Shown here: positions 57,394 to 64,000 of the stretch, piece by piece
Layout of the letters: every line of letters begins with the position of its first letter
Position numbering within the stretch: the first letter of the stretch is position 1
Source: Pseudoduganella violacea
GTDB taxonomy: Bacteria; Pseudomonadota; Gammaproteobacteria; Burkholderiales; Burkholderiaceae_D
Assembly (NCBI RefSeq): GCF_014191875.1
Contig: NZ_JACHXD010000005.1
Span: forward strand, 62,001-126,000
Length of the DNA stretch: 64,000 nucleotides
Direction of reading: 5' to 3'
Translations under genes and position numbers: made by a program
The notes under the pieces: model-generated
What the model was told of the DNA's origin: nothing
Databases searched by the model: none
The model's input: only the letters and a program-made list of their open reading frames with translations

Positions 57394-57443
57394 AAGTAGA
57401 AAAAAAGTTCTAGACATAAAAATCTAGATAAATTAATCTACTT
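57394..57443 (+). promoter_or_regulatory. AT-rich control region of the M56 gene with 14-bp TCTAGA repeats
   Basis: Three copies of TCTAGA or TCTACT begin at 57409, 57423 and 57437, exactly 14 bp apart. An AAGTAGA at 57394-57400 mirrors TCTACTT at 57437-57443. The region is AT-rich in a GC-rich surrounding and lies directly before the leader ORF. It could hold an operator. Confidence 0.6.
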
Positions 57444-57464
57444 CCATCGAACGAGGAGACAGCA

Positions 57465-57506
57465 ATGCGCTTTGCCACTTCATGCCAGGAGCCAGTCCAT
57501 GTTTAG
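57465..57506 (+). CDS. 13-codon leader ORF overlapping the M56 gene
   Basis: The short frame MRFATSCQEPVHV has an excellent GAGGAG ribosome site 6 bp before its ATG, and its TAG overlaps the M56 ATG (57499) in another frame. It could couple translation to the M56 gene or be the remnant of a deleted upstream repressor gene. It is too short for homology evidence. Confidence 0.35.
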   Translation: MRFATSCQEPVHV

Positions 57507-59775
57507 GGCGATCGACGCCCTGGTGCCCGCCATCGGCTGGGCCTTGCTGCATTTCCTGTGGCAGGGGGTGCTGATCGGCTGTCTCGCCTCGTTCGGCCTG
57601 CAGCTGCTGCGCAATGCGCGGCCGCAGACCCGCTATCTCCTTGCCTGCGGCGCGCTGCTGCTGTGCGCCTTGCTGCCGCTGGCGGGTATCGTCTTGCATC
57701 TGGCCAGCCTGCACGCCGCTGCGTTGGACGCGGCCGGCGCGGCGATGGCGGATGCCGCCGGCGGCGCCGCCATACATGCCAGCGACGCCGCGGCCCTGGC
57801 CGGACTTGGAGCCGTCCAGCTGCCGCCGGTCCAGTCCATGCTGCCGCTGCTGAGCGAGGCGGGCTTGAACGGCTGGCTGGCGCATTTGCCACGCCTGCTG
57901 CCATGGCTGGTGCTCGTGTGGGCTGCCGGCGCGGCGCTGATGACCTTGCGCCTCTCGCTCGGCCTGCAATGGGTGAAGGAGCGTACCCTGTCCAGTCATT
58001 ACCGCGACGATCCCCATTGGCAGCAAGTGCTGGACAGGCTGGCGCGCCGGCTCGGCGTGCGCGTGCCGGTGCGCCTCGGCGTCAGCGACGACGCTCTGGA
58101 CGGGCCGATGACGGCGGGCTGTCTGCGTCCGCTGGTGCTGATCCCGGCCTCGCTGCTGACCGGCATGCCGCCCGCGCTGCTGGAAGCCTTGCTGGCGCAT
58201 GAATTGGCGCATATCCGGCGTCACGATTACCTGGTCAATCTGGTGCAGAGCGCCATCGAGATTCTGCTGTTCTACCACCCGGTCGTGTGGATGCTGTCGC
58301 GCCGCATCCGCGCCGAACGGGAACAGATTGCCGACGATATTGCAGCAAGCGCGCTGGGCGAACCGCGGCGTCTCGCGCTTGCGCTGTCCGAGCTGGACAA
58401 GTTCCAGTTCTCAACCAACCACTTTGCCCCTGCGGCACAAGGAGGAGACCTGATGTCCCGAATCAAACGCCTGATCCGGCCCCAAGCCGAACCCCTGGGC
58501 TGGAAAATCGCCGCGCCGCTGCTCGGCCTGTGCGCCGCCTGCGCCGTGCTGTATGCCCATGCCATGCCGGCCACTTCCAGCGAACCGGCTGCCGCCTCAC
58601 CCAAGGCCGCCGCACCCCTCATGAGAACTGGCGCAGCCTTGAGCGCCGATGGCGACACCCAGTCCGTGCCGCCGCTGCCGCCCGTGCCGGCGACACCGGA
58701 AGAGCCGCTTGCCGCAGCCACACCCGCCGCGCCGGAAGCGCCCGCCGCACCTGATGCCCCCGAGCTGCCGGCCCGGCCCGCCAAGCCCGTGATGCCTCCC
58801 GCGCCGCCCGCCCGCGCCGCAGCGGCAGCTCCGATGGCGCTGGCCGCCGCGCCCGCCGCACCGGCTGCGCCGATGAGCATCGCCGCCGCTCCCGCCGCGC
58901 CGGCGGCCCCGATGGCGCTTGCCGCCGCACCGGCTCCCGCCGCGGCGCCGGCACCGGCCGCCGCGCCAGCCAGGCCCGCATTGAAGGCGCCGCGCGACCG
59001 CTCCGGCTCCCACTATTACTTTGAGCAGGACGGCGCATCCTATGCCCTGGTTCGTGAAGGCGGCAGCAAAGTCACCAGCCGCAACGGCGATCCCGAGGAG
59101 CTGCGGCGCCTGAAGCAAAGCGTCAAAGGGGACTTCATCTGGTTCCGCAAGGACGGCAAAAACTATGTGATCCAGGATCCCGCCATCGTGGCCCAAGCCA
59201 GTGCCGCCTGGGCGCCGCTCAAGCAGATCGAATCGCGCATGGAAGAGCACAACAAGGCCATGGATGCGCAGGGCAAGATCATGGGACAGATCGGCGAAAA
59301 AATCGGCGCCCACTACGGCCAGATTGCCGATAGTGCCGCCCAGCGCGCGCTGGAGCACAGGACCGATGGCAAAATGAAAGCCCTGGCCAGCCAGCAGGAA
59401 GCCATCGGGGCCCGCATGGACGCCCTGGGCCAGAAAATCGAAAGGGAAGTGGACGACCAGGTGCGCGCCGGCCTGGTGCGCGAGCTGTCCCAGCTCAGCA
59501 CCCGCATGGCGCCCCTGCAAAGCCAGATCCATACCCTATCCGCGGAGATGGGCAAGCAACACGCCCGCCTCGTCCGCGAGCAACCCGCGATCGACGACAT
59601 GAACCGCCAAATGCGCGAAGCCAGCAAACCGATGGCCGAGCTAGGCCGCAAAATGGGAGAACTCGGCCGTGAACAAGGCCGCATCCACCGCGAAGCCGAC
59701 AAAACCACGCGCCGCCTGATCGACGACGCCGTCCAGCAAGGCCGCGCCACCCCAAGCCCCGGCGGCAGCGCCTAA
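57499..59775 (+). CDS. M56 family (BlaR1-like) membrane metallopeptidase
   Basis: This protein of about 758 residues has four N-terminal membrane segments and a zinc peptidase domain with HELAH (H234, E235, H238). Another membrane segment near 345-365 is followed by a Pro/Ala-rich linker (about 375-495, with APAAPM-type repeats). The extracytoplasmic C-terminus (about 500-758) is helical and coiled-coil-like (REGGSKVTSRNGDPEELRRL and then repeated GxKI/MDA heptads). In BlaR1 proteins the peptidase inactivates a BlaI repressor in response to a signal. No BlaI gene is next to it. ATG 57499 has AGGAG 7 bp upstream. Confidence 0.88.
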   Translation: MFRAIDALVPAIGWALLHFLWQGVLIGCLASFGLQLLRNARPQTRYLLACGALLLCALLPLAGIVLHLASLHAAALDAAGAAMADAAGGAAIHASDAAALAGLGAVQLPPVQSMLPLLSEAGLNGWLAHLPRLLPWLVLVWAAGAALMTLRLSLGLQWVKERTLSSHYRDDPHWQQVLDRLARRLGVRVPVRLGVSDDALDGPMTAGCLRPLVLIPASLLTGMPPALLEALLAHELAHIRRHDYLVNLVQSAIEILLFYHPVVWMLSRRIRAEREQIADDIAASALGEPRRLALALSELDKFQFSTNHFAPAAQGGDLMSRIKRLIRPQAEPLGWKIAAPLLGLCAACAVLYAHAMPATSSEPAAASPKAAAPLMRTGAALSADGDTQSVPPLPPVPATPEEPLAAATPAAPEAPAAPDAPELPARPAKPVMPPAPPARAAAAAPMALAAAPAAPAAPMSIAAAPAAPAAPMALAAAPAPAAAPAPAAAPARPALKAPRDRSGSHYYFEQDGASYALVREGGSKVTSRNGDPEELRRLKQSVKGDFIWFRKDGKNYVIQDPAIVAQASAAWAPLKQIESRMEEHNKAMDAQGKIMGQIGEKIGAHYGQIADSAAQRALEHRTDGKMKALASQQEAIGARMDALGQKIEREVDDQVRAGLVRELSQLSTRMAPLQSQIHTLSAEMGKQHARLVREQPAIDDMNRQMREASKPMAELGRKMGELGREQGRIHREADKTTRRLIDDAVQQGRATPSPGGSA

Positions 59776-59780
59776 CCCCC

Positions 59781-59909
59781 TTTGCGCCAAATCAAACAAT
59801 GTCCCACCCTGGTGTCAGGCACCACCATCGGACATTCTTTGAGAAAAATCAAGAAATGTCCTACCCTGGTGCCTGACACCAGGGTGGACATTGTTTGATG
59901 CAGCGCAAA
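59781..59909. repeat. 129-bp hairpin repeat, copy B
   Basis: It has the same length and order of arms as copy A at 24281-24409, with CAAACAATGTCC, GGTGTCAGGCACC and their complements conserved. The outer pair is TTTGCGCC / AGCGCAAA here against TTTGATCC / GGATCAAA in copy A, which is mostly compensatory. It lies in the convergent gap between the M56 gene and uvrD and ends 2 bp from the uvrD stop codon, as copy A does beside anmK. Confidence 0.9.
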
Positions 59910-59911
59910 CC

Positions 59912-62215
59912 TTAGCGGGGGAGGCGGTCGAGCTTGGCGACGCTGAGGTCGAGCACTTTCATGCCGACGTTGCCGAAGTTGATCTGGGCGCGGCAGTTGC
60001 TGCCGCTGCCTTCCAGATTGACGATGACGCCTTCGCCGAATTTGGCGTGGGCCACCGATTCACCAATGCGCCAGCCGCTGCCACCACTCGATTTCTGGGC
60101 GATTTGACGGGCGATGGCGTTGTCGCTGCCGGCCAGCGGCGCTTCGTCCCAGGCGGATTTCTTGTTGGCGAACCAGTGCGACTGCACTTTCGGCGACAGC
60201 CATTTCAGCGATTCCTCCGGCAGTTCGTCGAAGAAGCGCGATTTCATGTTGTAGCGGGTCTGGCCGTGCAGCATGCGCGTCTGCGAGAAGCACATGTAGA
60301 GCCGCTGGCGCGCGCGCGTGATCGCCACGTACATCAGGCGCCGTTCTTCTTCGACGCCGCCGTCTTCCTTCGAACTGCTCTCGTGCGGGAATAGGCCTTC
60401 TTCCAGGCCGGTGATGAAGACGTTGTCGAATTCCAGACCCTTGGCCGAGTGCACCGTCATCAGCTGCAGCGCTTCCTGGCCGGCTTGCGCCTGGTTGTCG
60501 CCCGCTTCGAGCGAGGCGTGCGAGAGGAAGGCCGATAGCGGCGACATCACGGTGGCCAGCGGCGCATCGGCGTCGATGATTTCGACACCGTCCGCGCTGA
60601 CGATGGCGTTGCCCGCTTGCGCCTGGGCCTGCGGGCCGAGGTGGGCGGGCGCGCCTTGCCCATACCCTTCCTCGGACACGAACTGGGTGGCCGCACTGAC
60701 CATCTGCTCCAAGTTTTCGACGCGGTCGGCGCCTTCCTTTTCGCCCTGGTAGTGCTGCAGCAGGCCGCTGCCGTCAAGGACGATGCGCACCAGCTCGGGC
60801 AGCGCCATCTGCTGGGTCTCGAAGCGCATGCCTTCGACCATCTTGACGAAGCCGCCCAGCGAGGTGCCGGCCTTGCCGACCATGTACGGTACCGCCGCGT
60901 ACAGCGAGATGCCATACTGCTCGGCCGCGCCCTGCAACTGCTCGATGGTGCGCGCGCCGATGCCGCGCGCCGGGAAATTCACCACACGCAGGAAGGCCGA
61001 ATCATTGTGCGGATTGTCCATCAGCTGCAGGTAGGCGATGGCGTGTTTGACCTCGGCGCGCTGGAAGTAGCGCAGGCCGCCGTACACATGGTAGGGAATG
61101 CCGGCCGAGAACAGCGCATGCTCGATCACGCGCGATTGCGCATTGGAGCGGTACAGCACCGCGATCTCGCTGCGCGAGGTGCCTTCGTTGATCAGCGATT
61201 TCGACTCTTCGATGATCCACTGGGCTTCCTGCAGGTCGGAGCTGGCTTCGTAGACGCGTACCTGCTCGCCATGACCGGCATCGGTGCGCAGGTTCTTGCC
61301 CAGGCGCCGGCTGTTATTCGAGATCAGCATATTCGCCGCGTCCAGGATATGGCCGTGCGAGCGGTAGTTCTGTTCCAGCTTGATCAGGTTCTTGACCTGG
61401 AACTCGCGCTCGAAGGCGCTCATATTGCCGACATTGGCGCCGCGGAAGGCGTAGATGCTCTGGTCGTCGTCGCCCACGGCGAACAGGGCGCCGCCGGCCG
61501 CGCTGCCGTGGCCGGACATCAGCTTGAGCCACTTGTACTGCAGGTCATTGGTATCCTGGAACTCGTCGACCAGGATGTGACGGAAGCGCAGCTGGTAGTG
61601 TTCGCGCAGCGGCTGGTTGCGGCTCAAGAGCTCATAGGTGCGCAGCAGCAGTTCGGCAAAATCGACCACGCCCTCGCGCTGGCACTGCTCGTCGTACAGA
61701 TCGTACAGCTCGACCATTTTGCGCTCGGTGGCGTCGTAGGCGTCGACGTCCTTGGCGCGCAAGCCCTGGTCCTTGTTGTTGTTGATGAAGTACATCAGGT
61801 TTTTGGCCGGGTACTTTTCATCGTCGACATTGTTGGCTTTGAGCAGACGCTTGATGACCGAGAGCTGGTCCTGGGAATCGAGGATCTGGAAAGTCTGGGG
61901 CAGGGCGGCGTCGCGGTAGTGGGTGCGCAGCAGGCGGTTACACAGGCCGTGGAAGGTGCCGACCCACATGCCGCGTGTATTGATGGGCAACATGGCCGAC
62001 AGGCGGGCCAGCATTTCCTTGGCCGCCTTATTGGTAAAGGTCACGGCCAGCACGCCAGCCGGCGATACCTGGCCGGTCTGGATCAGCCACGCGATGCGGG
62101 TGGTCAGCACGCGCGTTTTGCCGGACCCCGCGCCCGCCAGAATCAGGGCGTTCTGGGGCGGCAGGGTGACGGCGGCAAGTTGTTCGGGATTGAGGTTGTG
62201 GAGGAGATTTTGCAT
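59912..62215 (-). CDS. uvrD: ATP-dependent DNA helicase UvrD/PcrA
   Basis: This superfamily 1A 3'-5' helicase acts in mismatch and excision repair and in removing stalled polymerases. Its 767 residues have motif I AGAGSGKT (27-34), Ia VTFTNKAAKEM, II VDEFQDTN, III GDDDQSIYAFRGA, IV QNYRSH, V TVHSAKGLEFDNVF and VI VAITRARQRLY. The C-terminal Tudor-like segment has GVIVNLEGSGSNCRAQINF. About 20 bp separate it from the acyltransferase gene on the same strand. Confidence 0.97.
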   Translation of the reverse strand: MQNLLHNLNPEQLAAVTLPPQNALILAGAGSGKTRVLTTRIAWLIQTGQVSPAGVLAVTFTNKAAKEMLARLSAMLPINTRGMWVGTFHGLCNRLLRTHYRDAALPQTFQILDSQDQLSVIKRLLKANNVDDEKYPAKNLMYFINNNKDQGLRAKDVDAYDATERKMVELYDLYDEQCQREGVVDFAELLLRTYELLSRNQPLREHYQLRFRHILVDEFQDTNDLQYKWLKLMSGHGSAAGGALFAVGDDDQSIYAFRGANVGNMSAFEREFQVKNLIKLEQNYRSHGHILDAANMLISNNSRRLGKNLRTDAGHGEQVRVYEASSDLQEAQWIIEESKSLINEGTSRSEIAVLYRSNAQSRVIEHALFSAGIPYHVYGGLRYFQRAEVKHAIAYLQLMDNPHNDSAFLRVVNFPARGIGARTIEQLQGAAEQYGISLYAAVPYMVGKAGTSLGGFVKMVEGMRFETQQMALPELVRIVLDGSGLLQHYQGEKEGADRVENLEQMVSAATQFVSEEGYGQGAPAHLGPQAQAQAGNAIVSADGVEIIDADAPLATVMSPLSAFLSHASLEAGDNQAQAGQEALQLMTVHSAKGLEFDNVFITGLEEGLFPHESSSKEDGGVEEERRLMYVAITRARQRLYMCFSQTRMLHGQTRYNMKSRFFDELPEESLKWLSPKVQSHWFANKKSAWDEAPLAGSDNAIARQIAQKSSGGSGWRIGESVAHAKFGEGVIVNLEGSGSNCRAQINFGNVGMKVLDLSVAKLDRLPR

Positions 62216-62239
62216 CCCGTGATTATACCGGGATGCCCC

Positions 62240-63355
62240 TCAGGCGGCGGCGCGCAGGCTGGTTTCGCCGCCGTGGCGCGCCAGCTTGCGCCGCAGCAGG
62301 CGCATGGCCGGCGCTTCAACGCAATGCCAGCTGCAGGCCGCGCACAGGAAGGTCAGCGCCACGGTCAGGCCAAGCAGGGTCTTGGCGCCGACGCTGGGTG
62401 GCAGGCTGGCCGCCAACATGCTCATGACCGGCCAGTGGTAGATGTAAATGCTATAGGAATAGTCATGCTTCTGGATGTGGGCCAGGCCGCGCGGCCGGGC
62501 GCTGCCCAGCCATAAGGCCAGCGCGCCGGCGGCCAGGTAAATTCCCACCAGCGTCAGACCGCTTGGCGTCAGTGCCTGGTTGCGCGTCCAGTTCAGCGCC
62601 AGCAGGATGGCGGCTACCGCCACCGGGGCAAAGCCAAAGCGCAGATGCCGCGACAAGGTCTGCAGCAGGACGCCCGTCAGGAACAGGGACCACATCGGCA
62701 CTTCCCAGATGTAGCCGCTCAATACGGAGGGGAAGAGCTGGGTGCTCAAAAGCAGGACCACGGACATGCTCATCAGCCACCAGCGCATGGGCGCGATGGC
62801 GGCCACGCCCAGCAGACCGAGCACGATATACATGCGCGCTTCCCAATACAGCGTCCACAAGGAACCGTTCAGCGGACGGCCTTCCAGCACGCCGGGAATC
62901 GTCAGCTCATTCGGCGGGATGATATAGCGCAGGCCATGCAGGCTGGCGTTGCCGAGAATGTAGCGCCAGGTCGCGCCGTCGAACAGGCCGGCCAGCCCTT
63001 GGACGGAATGGAAGGCCAGTGCCAGGGTCGTGGTAAGGAGCAGGCAGATGAAGAGCGCGGGGACGATGCGCACGACGCGGCGCAGCGTGAAGCGCAGCAG
63101 ATGCGGATCGCGCAGCCAGCTTTTCGACACGAAGATGCCGCTGATCAGGAAGAACACGCCCACCGCCACGTTGCCCAGGTCCGTCACCGGCGCCATCATC
63201 CGGCTCAGTGGGTCTGGCATGGGCGCCAGTCGGTTCAGTTGCCAGGCGTGGAAGACCACGACGGCCAGGGCGGCAATGAGGCGCACCAGGTTGAAACCAT
63301 TGTCATGCGCGCCGGTGGCCGCTTCCAGCGAGCGTGCCGAACCCCGGTTCAGCAT
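62240..63355 (-). CDS. Acyltransferase family 3 membrane protein
   Basis: This 371-residue protein has about ten membrane segments. Near the start it has FNLVRLIAALAVVVFHAWQL with the catalytic histidine, typical of the acyltransferase 3 (OafA/NodX) family that acylates surface sugars. YSYSIYIYHWPV near residue 310 is another family motif. The substrate is unknown. Its ATG overlaps the end of the BPSS1780 gene by 7 bp, so the two are co-translated. Confidence 0.9.
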   Translation of the reverse strand: MLNRGSARSLEAATGAHDNGFNLVRLIAALAVVVFHAWQLNRLAPMPDPLSRMMAPVTDLGNVAVGVFFLISGIFVSKSWLRDPHLLRFTLRRVVRIVPALFICLLLTTTLALAFHSVQGLAGLFDGATWRYILGNASLHGLRYIIPPNELTIPGVLEGRPLNGSLWTLYWEARMYIVLGLLGVAAIAPMRWWLMSMSVVLLLSTQLFPSVLSGYIWEVPMWSLFLTGVLLQTLSRHLRFGFAPVAVAAILLALNWTRNQALTPSGLTLVGIYLAAGALALWLGSARPRGLAHIQKHDYSYSIYIYHWPVMSMLAASLPPSVGAKTLLGLTVALTFLCAACSWHCVEAPAMRLLRRKLARHGGETSLRAAA

Positions 63356-64000
63356 TCCGTTTCCTGATTGGGCGAGTTGAAGATCTGGCGGTAGCTGACG
63401 TAGAGCGAGCATTGCAGCACCAGCGCCACGATCATCACGGGAATTTGCATCAGCAGGGCGCCGAAGGTGCCCAGGCCGAGCAGGGCGATGCGCACCAGGC
63501 TGACCACCATGGCGATGCCGGCCCAGCTGAGCAGGAAGACGACGCAGGGACGCCAGGCGCGCAGCACGGCGAAGAAGCTGAAGAAGATGGCTTTGCCGAC
63601 CGACATCTGCTTCCAGTAAATCAGCGGGCCGCTGAAGAACAGGCCCATGGCGGCCGGGATGTAGACCACGAAGCCGAGCAGGATGGAAGCGGCCATGCCG
63701 TTGCTCATCTGGATCTGCGGCGCGGCCGGATCGGCGTTGCGCAGCTGGTCCACCAACTCGCCGTTGGTGACGAAGACCACGATGACGGCGATCAGGATGG
63801 CCACCAGGTGCAGCACGCCCAACACCACCAGCTTGGGGAAGGCCGGTTTGCGGAAGCCGCTCTGGATCACGGCCGGCAGCACGCGCTTGCCCTGTTCGAT
63901 GTCGGCGCAGGCTTGCATGAAGCCGATCGACACGGCCGGCAGCAGCAGCGCCACCAGCAATCCCAGAGGCTGGGGCAGGATCAGCACGGCCACCTGGCAC
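63349..64000 (-). CDS. BPSS1780 family membrane protein (5' end outside window)
   Basis: The visible 217 residues contain about five membrane segments (LGLLVALLLPAVSIGFM, VVLGVLHLVAILIAVIVVF and others). EQGKRVLPAVIQSGFRKP sits in a loop, as in betaproteobacterial BPSS1780-type proteins of unknown function. The frame runs open through base 64000, so the true start lies beyond. A GTG at 63993 could start it, but it would cut into a membrane segment. Confidence 0.75.
   Translation of the reverse strand, partial: CQVAVLILPQPLGLLVALLLPAVSIGFMQACADIEQGKRVLPAVIQSGFRKPAFPKLVVLGVLHLVAILIAVIVVFVTNGELVDQLRNADPAAPQIQMSNGMAASILLGFVVYIPAAMGLFFSGPLIYWKQMSVGKAIFFSFFAVLRAWRPCVVFLLSWAGIAMVVSLVRIALLGLGTFGALLMQIPVMIVALVLQCSLYVSYRQIFNSPNQETEC

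Overview
The window is chromosomal DNA of a GC-rich betaproteobacterium. Gene content and protein style point to Oxalobacteraceae (the Massilia / Duganella / Janthinobacterium group): a def-fmt pair next to LysM-dprA-smg-topB, Coq7, dusB-fis-purH-ruvCAB, a PEP-CTERM protein, a TPP-riboswitch thi operon and a BPSS1780-type membrane protein. The family assignment is inference; no rRNA or tRNA gene lies in the window to confirm it. Coding density is high, most genes have clear housekeeping homologues, and no transposase, prophage or CRISPR array was seen.

Layout. 1-2.3 kb (minus): 5' end of a cobalamin-dependent methionine synthase gene, then fmt and def. 2.5-8.5 kb (plus): LysM protein, dprA, smg and topB. 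8.6-21.5 kb: a secreted protein divergent from a LysR regulator, a GNAT enzyme, an ABC exporter whose permease is fused to an M1 aminopeptidase, coq7, an OsmC-like protein, a small RAMA-like protein preceded by a phased TCTAGA array, a second ABC-2 exporter and a TAP-like hydrolase. 21.7-31.6 kb: rplM-rpsI, argC, erpA, anmK, an M23 endopeptidase, tyrS-dtd-PEBP-phosphatase, dusB-fis. 31.7-35.7 kb: purH, ruvC, ruvA, ruvB. 35.7-43.1 kb: a low-GC PEP-CTERM protein, two large adjacent sensor kinases (the first with a c-type heme motif), a DUF2147 protein and a GNAT enzyme. 43.2-50 kb: valS, a DUF4382 lipoprotein, an unknown exported protein and an M28 peptidase. 50-54.8 kb: TPP riboswitch and thiC-thiS-thiG-thiD-thiE. 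54.8-64 kb: two response regulators (one ANTAR), glutathione-dependent formaldehyde dehydrogenase, an M56 BlaR1-like protein, uvrD, an acyltransferase and a partial membrane protein.

The most distinctive non-coding features are: (i) a 220-bp array of 10-bp units built on TTCTAGAA in front of the RAMA-like gene; (ii) a family of long hairpins with a GGTGCCTGRCACC core, two of them exactly 129 bp and each ending 2 bp from a stop codon, all three in convergent intergenic gaps; (iii) a 24-bp perfect hairpin between purH and ruvC; (iv) a thiC leader in which the ribosome binding site can be masked in two alternative ways. Among proteins, the heme-c hybrid kinase pair, the ABC permease/M1 peptidase fusion, the ThiD with an internal insertion, and the M56 protein lacking its usual BlaI repressor stand out. 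Most of the rest is ordinary core genome.
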